From: CAZRIE01 sp964600075
GTDB lineage: Bacteria; Bacteroidota; Bacteroidia; Flavobacteriales; Flavobacteriaceae
Length of the DNA: 64,000 nucleotides
Direction: 5' to 3'
NCBI GenBank assembly: GCA_964600075.1
Contig: CAZRIE010000001.1
Location: 62,001-126,000 of the forward strand
Shown here: in pieces, positions 9,069 through 17,306 of the stretch
How the letters are laid out: each line of letters starts with the position of its first letter
Position numbering within the stretch: the first letter of the stretch is position 1
Notes under the pieces: generated by a model
What the model was told of the DNA's origin: nothing
The model's database searches: none
Seen by the model: the letters and a program-made list of their open reading frames with translations, nothing else
Translations under genes and position numbers: made by a program

Positions 9069-9076
9069 TATCTTTG
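9069..9076 (+). promoter_or_regulatory. Bacteroidota -7 promoter element for gltX
   Basis: TATCTTTG matches TAnnTTTG, 18 bases before the gltX ATG at 9095. Together with 8960-8967 on the other strand it gives a divergent promoter pair between the DUF4175 gene and gltX. It also shows that a TTG start at 9074, inside the element, is unlikely. Confidence 0.5.
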
Positions 9077-9094
9077 CCGCTCAGAAAAGTCAAT

Positions 9095-10603
9095 ATGTCC
9101 AAAAAAGTCAGAGTCCGTTTTGCGCCTAGTCCTACAGGGCCACTGCATATCGGGGGTATACGTACCGCATTGTTCAACTATTTGTTTGCAAAGAAGTTTG
9201 ATGGGGATTTTATTCTCCGGATAGAAGATACCGATCAAAATCGATATGTCGAAGGTGCCGAACGTTATATTATTGAAGCCTTGAACTGGTGCGGAATTCC
9301 ATTTGATGAAGGCCCTGGAAAAGACGGAGGTTTTGGCCCCTATCGACAAAGTGAACGTAAGCAACTCTACCGGCAATATGCGGACGAACTGATTGAAAAG
9401 GGAAAGGCCTATTATGCCTTTGATACGTCAGAAAACCTAGACTCACACCGGAAAGAACATGAAGCCAAGGGCAAAACGTTTATCTATAACTGGCACAACC
9501 GCCTTAAATTAGACAATTCGCTATCGTTAACGCCCGAGGATAGCCAAAAACGATTAAATCAAGGTGAGAACTATGTCATTCGATTTTTAACCCCACCGGA
9601 TGAAAAATTACAGTTACAGGATATTATACGTGGGGATATTGAAATCGACACCAACATTCTTGACGATAAGGTATTGTTCAAAAGTGATGGTATGCCGACC
9701 TATCATTTGGCCAATATTGTAGATGACCATTTGATGGAAATCAGCCATGTCATCCGTGGAGAAGAGTGGCTGCCTTCTTTAGCCTTGCACCAACAATTAT
9801 ATGATGCCTTTGGATGGAATGCACCACAATTTGCACATCTACCATTGATCATGAAACCAGTCGGAAAAGGGAAGCTTAGCAAACGTGACGGGGAGAAAAT
9901 GGGTTTTCCGGTGTTTCCGCTTTCTTGGAACGAGTCGACAGGGTATCGCGAGGCTGGTTATTTTCCGGAAGCCGTGGTTAACTTCCTCGCTCTACTGGGC
10001 TGGAATCCCGGAACGCAGCAAGAAATATTTACACTTGATGAACTCGTAAATGCCTTTAGTTTAGCACGCGTTAATAAATCAGGGGCGCGTTTCGACCCTG
10101 ACAAGACCAAATGGTATAATCAACATTATTTGCAAGGAAAAGGCAATGTTGAGTTAGCTGAATTGTTCATGCCTATTTTAAAAAATCATGTTGATTTAGG
10201 TCTCGACTGCGCTCGACTTGAAAACGTAAAAAAAGTGGTTTCCCTAATTAAGGAACGGGCAACTTTTGTTTCAGATTTTTGGGAGCTTTCCGATTACTTT
10301 TTTGTCGCTCCTGATTCCTTTAATGAAAAAGCAGCCAGAAAACAATGGAAAGAAGACACACCTTCCATTATGAACCAATTGCTCTCTCTACTTGAAGGTG
10401 TCGATGACTTTTCCTCAGAAAACCTTGAATCTATTGTAAAATTGTGGATTGGCGAGCAAGAACTTTCCTTTGGAAAAGTGATGCCCCCGCTACGTTTGGT
10501 CATCGTAGGCAATCTAAAAGGTCCGCATCTTTTTGATATTATGGGGCTAATTGGAAAAGAGGAAACCATGGAACGGATAAACAAGGCTGTTTCTACACTT
10601 TAA
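9095..10603 (+). CDS. gltX: Glutamate--tRNA ligase
   Basis: About 502 residues from MSKKVRVRFAPSPTGPLHIGG, the typical GluRS N-terminus with the HIGG form of the HIGH motif. KGKLSKRDG is the KMSKS-type loop. The enzyme charges tRNA-Glu for translation (and usually tetrapyrrole synthesis). The reading frame also opens at a TTG at 9074, but ATG at 9095 matches the family start and follows the promoter element. Near 10201-10220 the frame contains GACTGCGCTCGAC, resembling the dispersed repeat at 83-150, encoding LDCARLE. glnS is also present (13129-14820), so glutaminylation need not use the transamidation route. Confidence 0.97.
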   Translation: MSKKVRVRFAPSPTGPLHIGGIRTALFNYLFAKKFDGDFILRIEDTDQNRYVEGAERYIIEALNWCGIPFDEGPGKDGGFGPYRQSERKQLYRQYADELIEKGKAYYAFDTSENLDSHRKEHEAKGKTFIYNWHNRLKLDNSLSLTPEDSQKRLNQGENYVIRFLTPPDEKLQLQDIIRGDIEIDTNILDDKVLFKSDGMPTYHLANIVDDHLMEISHVIRGEEWLPSLALHQQLYDAFGWNAPQFAHLPLIMKPVGKGKLSKRDGEKMGFPVFPLSWNESTGYREAGYFPEAVVNFLALLGWNPGTQQEIFTLDELVNAFSLARVNKSGARFDPDKTKWYNQHYLQGKGNVELAELFMPILKNHVDLGLDCARLENVKKVVSLIKERATFVSDFWELSDYFFVAPDSFNEKAARKQWKEDTPSIMNQLLSLLEGVDDFSSENLESIVKLWIGEQELSFGKVMPPLRLVIVGNLKGPHLFDIMGLIGKEETMERINKAVSTL

Positions 10604-10746
10604 AAGTTTCTTTGGGTTCCGGCTTCAAGTTGAAAACCAGAAATTTTTGAAACCTGAAACTATCAAATGTAACAATCATTCAAAAATTACTACGTATATA
10701 CGAAGTGTTTGCGTAAATTCATTACATTAACTAAAATCAAAAAATC

Positions 10747-11673
10747 ATGGGAAGTTTCATTTGGATACCGGTAATTATCTTCGTAATAATTACTTTTCTT
10801 TCAGGTGTTTTTATCGTTAAGCAACAAACTGCTGTTCTTATCGAAACATTTGGAAGGTTTACAAGTGTAAGGCAATCGGGAATACAGTTCAAGATTCCTT
10901 TTGTACAACGAATAGCGGCAAGAGTTGGGCTTAGAATCCAACAATTGGATGTAATTATTGAAACAAAAACTTTAGATGATGTATTTGTTAAACTTAAAGT
11001 TTCTGTGCAATATGTAGTCATTAGAGAAAAGGTCTACGAAGCATTCTATAAATTGGAATATCCACATGATCAGATTACATCTTATGTATTTGACGTGGTA
11101 AGGGCGGAGGTTCCAAAAATGAAACTTGACGATGTTTTCGTCAAAAAAGATGATATTGCCATCGCCGTTAAGTCAGAACTGCAAGAAGCTATGTTAGACT
11201 ACGGTTTCGACATTATTAAAACGCTCGTAACAGACATAGACCCCGATGCCCAAGTTAAAGAAGCCATGAACCGTATCAACGCCTCTGAGCGAGAGAAGAT
11301 AGCCGCTCAGTTCGAGGGTGACGCCGCTCGGATACTTATCGTTGAAAAGGCAAAAGCCGAAGCGGAAAGCAAACGCTTACAGGGTCGAGGTATCGCAGAT
11401 CAACGTCGTGAAATAGCTCGTGGCCTAGAAGAATCGGTAGAGGTCTTGAACAAAGTCGGCATCAACTCGCAAGAAGCCTCCGCCCTAATTGTTGTCACAC
11501 AACATTACGATACCCTACAGTCCATAGGCGAAGAAACTAATACCAACCTCATCTTATTACCAAATTCCCCCCAAGCAGGTAGTGATATGCTCAATAACAT
11601 GGTTGCTTCTTTCACGGCCAGTAATATGATAGGGGAATCAATGAAAAAAACAAACGTTGATAAGAAAAAATAG
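10747..11673 (+). CDS. SPFH/Band 7 (stomatin-like) membrane protein
   Basis: A 308-residue protein with a single N-terminal membrane anchor (WIPVIIFVIITFLSGVFIV) followed by a Band 7 domain (about residues 25-200, e.g. QQTAVLIETFGRFTSVRQSG) and an Ala/Glu-rich coiled coil with GDAARILIVEKAKAEAESKRLQG, as in the stomatin/HflK-HflC group. Such proteins form oligomers in membrane microdomains and often modulate proteases or channels. No NfeD partner is adjacent, so the partner is unknown. It stands alone and is followed by a strong terminator. Confidence 0.88.
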   Translation: MGSFIWIPVIIFVIITFLSGVFIVKQQTAVLIETFGRFTSVRQSGIQFKIPFVQRIAARVGLRIQQLDVIIETKTLDDVFVKLKVSVQYVVIREKVYEAFYKLEYPHDQITSYVFDVVRAEVPKMKLDDVFVKKDDIAIAVKSELQEAMLDYGFDIIKTLVTDIDPDAQVKEAMNRINASEREKIAAQFEGDAARILIVEKAKAEAESKRLQGRGIADQRREIARGLEESVEVLNKVGINSQEASALIVVTQHYDTLQSIGEETNTNLILLPNSPQAGSDMLNNMVASFTASNMIGESMKKTNVDKKK

Positions 11674-11731
11674 GAATCAATATTCCTCCCGAATCATACG
11701 GGTTTAGGATAAAATCGCACGTAGAAAACAT

Positions 11732-11772
11732 AAAAATCCCTGAGAATTTTAATTAAATTCTCAGGGATTTTT
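11732..11772. terminator. Intrinsic bidirectional terminator
   Basis: Perfect 18-bp arms (AAAAATCCCTGAGAATTT and its complement) with a 5-base loop and terminal T/A runs on both sides. It separates the plus-strand Band 7 gene from the convergent minus-strand DUF6327-like gene and can serve both. Confidence 0.9.
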
Positions 11773-11792
11773 CAAATTAAAAACTTCGAAAA

Positions 11793-12008
11793 TTAACCAA
11801 ACTTTTTTAGCAATTTTTTGGCAACCAAAGAAATAACCAGATTCTTAACAATGCCACCTAGCCCACCCATAAGATTGGTTGGGTATATGCTATTTTTGGC
11901 CATCTGAAAGTTCAGTTTCAGATTCTCTTTATCTATTTCCTGCTGCAGCTTCAAGATTTTTAAGTCCTGGTCTATTTCTTTAAAAGAAGTATAACGCTTA
12001 GGTATCAT
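11793..12008 (-). CDS. Small DUF6327-like protein
   Basis: A 71-residue protein, MIPKRYTSFKEIDQDLKILK, with a helical N-terminal half and a C-terminal hydrophobic/basic stretch (LGGIVKNLVISLVAKKLLKKFG). It resembles the small flavobacterial DUF6327 family, function unknown. It overlaps the upstream holin-like gene by 4 bases and is the last gene of a three-gene unit with YtxH and holin-like proteins, a combination commonly linked to envelope stress. Confidence 0.65.
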   Translation of the reverse strand: MIPKRYTSFKEIDQDLKILKLQQEIDKENLKLNFQMAKNSIYPTNLMGGLGGIVKNLVISLVAKKLLKKFG

Positions 12009-12355
12009 ATCTCGTCAAAATATAATTCAGAAAATTTCTTGAGCAATGGTTTTCTTAACATATGTCGCAATAAGTATATTACTATACCTATCAGTATATA
12101 AAAAAGGCCTACGATAAGAAAGCCCTTTGCAGTGCTTTCCAGGGCGGTACCTATCCAATAGGCTGCACTTATCGAGAGAAATAAAAGGGCCATGACGAGA
12201 AGTATACCAACCGATGCAATTTTAGCGAACACGATGACCGCCTTCATCAGCACCTTAAAGCCTTTAAGCTTATAAAATTGTCTGCTACTCTCCAAATAAG
12301 AATTGGCACTCGCTTCTGCCTCGGAAAAATTGTCCTTTAGTTCGTCAAAAGCCAT
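12005..12355 (-). CDS. Phage-holin-like (YqjE/Holin-X type) membrane protein
   Basis: A 116-residue protein with an amphipathic N-terminus and two membrane segments (about residues 40-68 and 78-98, the latter GFLIVGLFYILIGIVIYLL). This is the layout of the chromosomal holin-like/YqjE family found beside YtxH proteins. It is probably not a lysis protein, since no endolysin or phage gene is nearby. It lies 3 bases downstream of the YtxH gene and overlaps the next gene by 4 bases. Confidence 0.7.
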   Translation of the reverse strand: MAFDELKDNFSEAEASANSYLESSRQFYKLKGFKVLMKAVIVFAKIASVGILLVMALLFLSISAAYWIGTALESTAKGFLIVGLFYILIGIVIYLLRHMLRKPLLKKFSELYFDEI

Positions 12356-12358
12356 AAA

Positions 12359-12688
12359 CTACTTTTGAAGTTGCGCGTTTTTCTTTCTGAGTTCTTCCAA
12401 TTTCTTTTCCAATGTCAAGATGATATCATCGGCCTTGTAACTCATTGTTGAAATAGTGTCTTCCAGCTTTTGCTCAAAATCAACTTTCTTGGCTTCTGCC
12501 GTTTCAGTCAACTCATCTGCTGCTTGGATTATTCTATGTGAAAGATCATCTTTGGTCTTAAGAGCATTCTTTTTGATTTTCTTTCTGGTCTTCTTACCCT
12601 TATCCGGTGCATATAAAATTCCGGCCCCGGCACCTATAATCGCTCCGGTTAAAATTGCTAACAAAATACTTCCACTATCGTTTGACAT
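12359..12688 (-). CDS. YtxH domain-containing protein
   Basis: A 109-residue protein with an N-terminal glycine-rich membrane segment (LLAILTGAIIGAGAGILYAPDKGKKTRKKIKK), the characteristic YtxH signature, followed by a long charged coiled coil to the C-terminus. YtxH proteins are small membrane-associated stress proteins of unclear biochemical role. It is the first gene of the YtxH/holin-like/DUF6327 operon. Confidence 0.82.
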   Translation of the reverse strand: MSNDSGSILLAILTGAIIGAGAGILYAPDKGKKTRKKIKKNALKTKDDLSHRIIQAADELTETAEAKKVDFEQKLEDTISTMSYKADDIILTLEKKLEELRKKNAQLQK

Positions 12689-13128
12689 AATTGTTCTTTT
12701 TAAGAATTACTATTTAACTACTATTTAAAAAAGACGCTTAGAATGATTTCAGACCGTTTACTACTATCTGCATGCCACCATAACTATTTTCAAGTGCAAT
12801 ATAATTCACACTTTTTAAAAATCACTGGACCAATCCATGCAAAGTTGACTTTCAAGTAAATTTAAGGCAAATTTAATGCTTAGCGTTCTTCTACGCCACG
12901 AAATCCGACTAAATAATCAGTACTTCCGCTAATTTTTGTACACTCCTGAAAAGTCATTAAAAACAATGGAATGGAATAGAAAATATCGATTACAATAAAA
13001 TAATCAATAGAACTTTCTTATGCGTAGTACATACTTCGGTGTCTTGGTTTATTATCAATTCAGGGGCCTCCCTTCCTTACAAAAATGAAAGAAGGAAGGA
13101 AGATGTGTTGATAAGCCTCCTCTAGTAA
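12689..13128. other. 440-bp AT-rich intergenic region
   Basis: No ORF with family support and no RNA gene was seen between glnS and the YtxH operon, both on the minus strand. It probably holds the YtxH operon promoter; a TAAATTTG word (minus strand, 12875-12868) fits the -7 consensus. Near 13069-13101 a purine/pyrimidine hairpin (TCCCTTCCTT with AAGGAAGGAA) lies just past the glnS stop and may be a weak 3' end structure, but it has no T-run. Confidence 0.4.
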
Positions 13129-14820
13129 TCACTTTTGATTGTTATTCTGAATTTTTGCCCAAGTATCACGCAAGCCAACAGTTCGATTGAAGACCAAATT
13201 ATCCGAACTTGAATCTAAATCGACACAAAAATAGCCCAACCGTTGAAATTGGACACGATCACCAACTTGTGCGTCTTTTAGACTAGGTTCTAAATACCCT
13301 GTGATTACCGTAAGCGAATCATGATTTATATATTCCATAAAATCCTTGTCCTTGTGCGTATCCGGACTTTCATCCGTGAACAACCGATCATACAATCGCA
13401 CTTCGGCTTCGATGGCATGTTTTATAGAAACCCAATGGAGTGTACCCTTTACTTTACGAAGGCTTTCCTCCGTGCCGCTTCCGCTCTTACTCTTAGGGTC
13501 GTACGTACACCGAATTTCAGTAATATTACCTTCGGTATCTTTTGTGCAACTCTCAGCCTTAATGATATAGGCTGATTTTAAACGCACCTCACCCCCCAAT
13601 TTTAAACGAAAAAATTTGCGGTTAGCCTCCTCTCGGAAGTCCTCCCGTTCAATAAAAATTTCTTTCGAAAAAGGAACTTTCCGAGTGCCTGCCGCCTCGT
13701 CTCCCTGATTGTTCTCCGTCTCTAACCATTCTTCATCACCCTCTGGGTAATTTGTAATCACGACCTTGACCGGATTTAGAACCCCCATTACCCTAGGTGC
13801 ACACTTGTTCAAATGTTCACGTACATGAAATTCCAATAGGCTAACATCGATAAGGTTTTCGCGTTTTGCTATACCAATGGTATCGACAAAATTTCGAATG
13901 GACTCTGGAGTATAGCCTCTTCTTCGTAGACCTGAAATTGTTGGCATTCTCGGATCGTCCCACCCATTTACAACTCCTTTTTCTACCAACTGCAATAATT
14001 TACGTTTGCTTACTACGGTATGGCTAAGATTTCTACGTGCAAATTCGCGCTGTTTAGGTCTAAGTTTCTTGGATTCTACCACTTGATCTAAAAACCAGTT
14101 ATAAAGTTCGCGATGTGGTAAAAACTCCAAGGTACAGAGCGAATGGGAAACTTGCTCTATATAATCACTCTCACCATGGGTCCAATCGTACATAGGATAA
14201 ATACACCAATCGGTATTAGTTCTGTGATGTGATTTATGTAACACTCGGTACATTATTGGATCTCGCATAAGCATGTTCGAAGACGCCATGTCTATTTTGG
14301 CACGAAGAACATGGGTTGCTTCATCAAACTTACCCTCTTTCATTCCCCTAAACAATTCCAAATTTTCCTCAAGGGACCGATTGCGATATGGACTGCTACT
14401 TCCTGCCTCGGTAGGGGTCCCTTTTTGCGCTGCCATATTTTGGGATGATTGACTATCGACATAGGCCTTCCCTTCTTTAATAAGGAATACCGCCCAATCG
14501 TATAGCTGTTGGAAGTAATCTGACGCATACCGTTCGGTATTCCACTCAAATCCTAGCCACGCTATGTCCCTCTTAATCGCATCAACATACTCCTGCTCCT
14601 CCTTCGCAGGATTTGTATCATCAAAACGCAAATTAACGGGTGCGCCGTACCGCAATCCCAAACCGAAATTTAGACAGATAGCACTGGCATGCCCTATGTG
14701 CAAATAGCCATTGGGTTCAGGAGGAAAACGAAAGCGCAAATCGTCGTCAGAATATCCGTTTTTCAGGTCTTCCTCAACAATATGCTCTATAAAATTCAAC
14801 GATTCTACAGCGTCGCTCAT
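13129..14820 (-). CDS. glnS: Glutamine--tRNA ligase
   Basis: A 563-residue class Ic synthetase. The N-terminus has FPPEPNGYLHIGHASA (HIGH motif) and the KMSKS-type loop is HTVVSKRKLLQLV. The WIHGESDYIEQ-like segment YDWTHGESDYIEQVSHSLCTLEF is the GlnRS hallmark, and the C-terminal half is the beta-barrel anticodon-binding region. It charges tRNA-Gln directly. It is monocistronic in appearance, divergent from the gliding operon that starts at 15042. Confidence 0.97.
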   Translation of the reverse strand: MSDAVESLNFIEHIVEEDLKNGYSDDDLRFRFPPEPNGYLHIGHASAICLNFGLGLRYGAPVNLRFDDTNPAKEEQEYVDAIKRDIAWLGFEWNTERYASDYFQQLYDWAVFLIKEGKAYVDSQSSQNMAAQKGTPTEAGSSSPYRNRSLEENLELFRGMKEGKFDEATHVLRAKIDMASSNMLMRDPIMYRVLHKSHHRTNTDWCIYPMYDWTHGESDYIEQVSHSLCTLEFLPHRELYNWFLDQVVESKKLRPKQREFARRNLSHTVVSKRKLLQLVEKGVVNGWDDPRMPTISGLRRRGYTPESIRNFVDTIGIAKRENLIDVSLLEFHVREHLNKCAPRVMGVLNPVKVVITNYPEGDEEWLETENNQGDEAAGTRKVPFSKEIFIEREDFREEANRKFFRLKLGGEVRLKSAYIIKAESCTKDTEGNITEIRCTYDPKSKSGSGTEESLRKVKGTLHWVSIKHAIEAEVRLYDRLFTDESPDTHKDKDFMEYINHDSLTVITGYLEPSLKDAQVGDRVQFQRLGYFCVDLDSSSDNLVFNRTVGLRDTWAKIQNNNQK

Positions 14821-15041
14821 AGGGTGATTTTTAAGGACTTAAAGGTACGCAAATTGGCTCAATTCGCCTTCATAGAACTATCATTCATACAAATACTCCC
14901 ATTTCACAACAGTTTTATCGGTCGATACAACATTAAATAGCCCACGCGCTGTATATACTCCATATTTGTTATTGCATTCGGTTTAGTCAAATCCCAAATC
15001 TGACATCGAACTTGTAGTAAACCCCAAAACTACGACTACTT

Positions 15042-17300
15042 ATGAAACAAGAACTCTTTAACACCCAACGTACAATTATAATAGCATTCTTGCTATTGGC
15101 TACTTCACAAATCACAGCACAAACTATTGCTCTTCAAGCGCCTGCTCCGGCAGACAACCCCAATATTGGAGGAAACTCTCCCTGGGACAAAGCCTGCGGC
15201 TCAGCCAGCTTTAACGACTATTATGTGACCATCAAATTGGCCGGTAGCGCTAACAGTGATAACCAATTCATTCTTGAACTGTCAGATGCGAACGGTCTTT
15301 TCAACTCACCCATCGAACTCTCTACGGTAACCGACCAGAATAACAATTCGGAATTCACCACAAGCTTTCCGCTACCTGTTAACGCTCAAGGAGCAGGTTA
15401 CAAGATGCGGGTAAGAAGTACCAGTCCGGCCTCGACTAGTCCGGCATCTGAATCCTATTCCATGTACTATCTTGGTTTTACAACAAACCTTCATATGAGC
15501 CCCAACGGAGATGGAACCACCCCCGGAACCATTCAAGTATGCGATAGTGGAGACATCACCTTGACTGTCGATAACGTATCACCATCAGAATTAAATACCT
15601 ATCAGTATACCTGGTTTCGCAGCGGTTCTTCCATCGGAAGTGGATCATCAATTCAAACCAGCGGTACAGGAGAATATTGGGTATATATAGACTACGGCAC
15701 TTGTACCGGATCGGCCAACACCGAATCGAACCATATAATTATAAACACAGGAACAAGTACTGGAATCACCATAAACACACCGCCATCGAATGCCCTATGT
15801 GCCGGAGATGCCGCACCTGCCTTAGAGGCGAGTGTACAAAATGTAGCCTACAACTATACATGGTATAAGGATGGTGCCGAAATTCGAACCGAACAAGCAG
15901 GTGGCTTTACGTATTCCATCGATACAAACGATGCCGCTTTTACAGGAGACTATACGGTACGTGTAAGAGCATCGGGCCTCTGTACTGAAATTTCTGCGCC
16001 CATAGCCATTAATAATGCCGGCGAGTTTGCAGTTACTAGAAACAACGGTGCAAACATTGTAGTGTTGCCCGGGCAAACACAAACCTTAAGTGCTAGTACC
16101 GATGCCAATACCCCTTCGTATATATGGTATAGAAACGGAGTTGCCATACCTAGCTCAAACAACGCAACTCTAGCTATTAACCAATCGGGTACATATTATG
16201 TAGCCGTGACACAAACAGGAGGCACGTGCTCTTCGACAACGATCAATTCGGTAACTACGGAAGTAGTTGCCCCTACAAATTTCAGGCTTGAAATTGACTA
16301 TGCAACCTCTTATGAAGCTTGTACCAGCTCGAGTATTGTGCTTGAAGCCAATAAAATTTATGCTGTTCTGGGCGATGCAAGTGAACTCGATGTCACCGCC
16401 GATGCAGCCTCGTCATTTACCTACCAATGGAAGAAAGACGTAACCAACGTAGCCGGAGAAACAGCAAGATCTATTAGTCTCACCAACAGTAATGAAAATG
16501 GGGACTATAGTGTTGACGGTTCTTTGGGTGGAATTAACACAACTTCGAACACCCTTTCGGTACAATTGGGCAGTAACGAAGCTTTGACCATTTCAGGTAC
16601 GAGTACTGTCTATTGCAGTGCTTCTGATATCATTACGCTTAGTACAGCAACTGACTTGACCAATGAAGTTTTCGACTGGGAACGTGATGGCGATGTTGTT
16701 AACTCGACTGACAGCGCACTGGCCGTAACCCAACCCGGAACGTATCGACTGGTAATCAGAAAAGGGGCTTGTCCGTTAATTTCCAATGAAATTACCGTTT
16801 CACCTCTGAATCCCGACTTGATTACTTTAGACGTGGATGGTGATGTCATTTTCCCTGAAGGGAGTTCAAAAACCGTAACCGCCAGCGGAGGCGCAGCCTA
16901 TAGATGGCTAGATAGCAATACCACCGAAATAAGTAGCTCTTCTTCAGTCACATTTACACAAGAGGGAAGCTACCTATTAATTGCAAATATTGACAACTGC
17001 GAAGTCAGTAAGCCGATTACCGTTTCGTATTTAGATCTGTTCAATATTCCGAACGTAATCACCCCTAATGGTGATGGTGCAAATGATCAGTGGATAATTC
17101 CAAACACCTATTCCAATAAATCAGATGTAAATGTCATCATTTACAATGCCAAGGGAATTGAAGTCTTGAACGCAATAAATTACCAGAACAGCTGGCCAGA
17201 ATCATCAACCTCCTTCTCGAACCAGAATATGGTATTCTATTATGTTATCAAAAAAACAACCGAAACTTTAAAGCAAGGTACCATAACCGTTATCAGATAA
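15042..17300 (+). CDS. sprC: SprC-like gliding protein with T9SS type B sorting domain
   Basis: A 752-residue exported protein. The N-terminal signal peptide is about residues 10-28 (IIIAFLLLATSQITAQ). Several Ig-like segments follow, with repeated YxWYKDGxxI and GxYxVxV motifs. Residues about 666-752, starting FNIPNVITPNGDGANDQW, are the gliding-motility-associated type B C-terminal domain that directs T9SS secretion. Position as first of four genes before a PorP/SprF-SPOR gene, a giant repeat adhesin and sprF matches the F. johnsoniae sprC-sprD-sprB-sprF order. The sprC name rests on this synteny; homologues of remF/remG are not upstream. Confidence 0.8.
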   Translation: MKQELFNTQRTIIIAFLLLATSQITAQTIALQAPAPADNPNIGGNSPWDKACGSASFNDYYVTIKLAGSANSDNQFILELSDANGLFNSPIELSTVTDQNNNSEFTTSFPLPVNAQGAGYKMRVRSTSPASTSPASESYSMYYLGFTTNLHMSPNGDGTTPGTIQVCDSGDITLTVDNVSPSELNTYQYTWFRSGSSIGSGSSIQTSGTGEYWVYIDYGTCTGSANTESNHIIINTGTSTGITINTPPSNALCAGDAAPALEASVQNVAYNYTWYKDGAEIRTEQAGGFTYSIDTNDAAFTGDYTVRVRASGLCTEISAPIAINNAGEFAVTRNNGANIVVLPGQTQTLSASTDANTPSYIWYRNGVAIPSSNNATLAINQSGTYYVAVTQTGGTCSSTTINSVTTEVVAPTNFRLEIDYATSYEACTSSSIVLEANKIYAVLGDASELDVTADAASSFTYQWKKDVTNVAGETARSISLTNSNENGDYSVDGSLGGINTTSNTLSVQLGSNEALTISGTSTVYCSASDIITLSTATDLTNEVFDWERDGDVVNSTDSALAVTQPGTYRLVIRKGACPLISNEITVSPLNPDLITLDVDGDVIFPEGSSKTVTASGGAAYRWLDSNTTEISSSSSVTFTQEGSYLLIANIDNCEVSKPITVSYLDLFNIPNVITPNGDGANDQWIIPNTYSNKSDVNVIIYNAKGIEVLNAINYQNSWPESSTSFSNQNMVFYYVIKKTTETLKQGTITVIR

Positions 17301-17306
17301 CCAACC

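Noticed and set aside
12005..12355. Holin-like gene as a sign of a prophage
   Set aside because: No endolysin, structural phage gene or attachment site nearby; the YtxH/holin-like/DUF6327 trio is a chromosomal flavobacterial arrangement.
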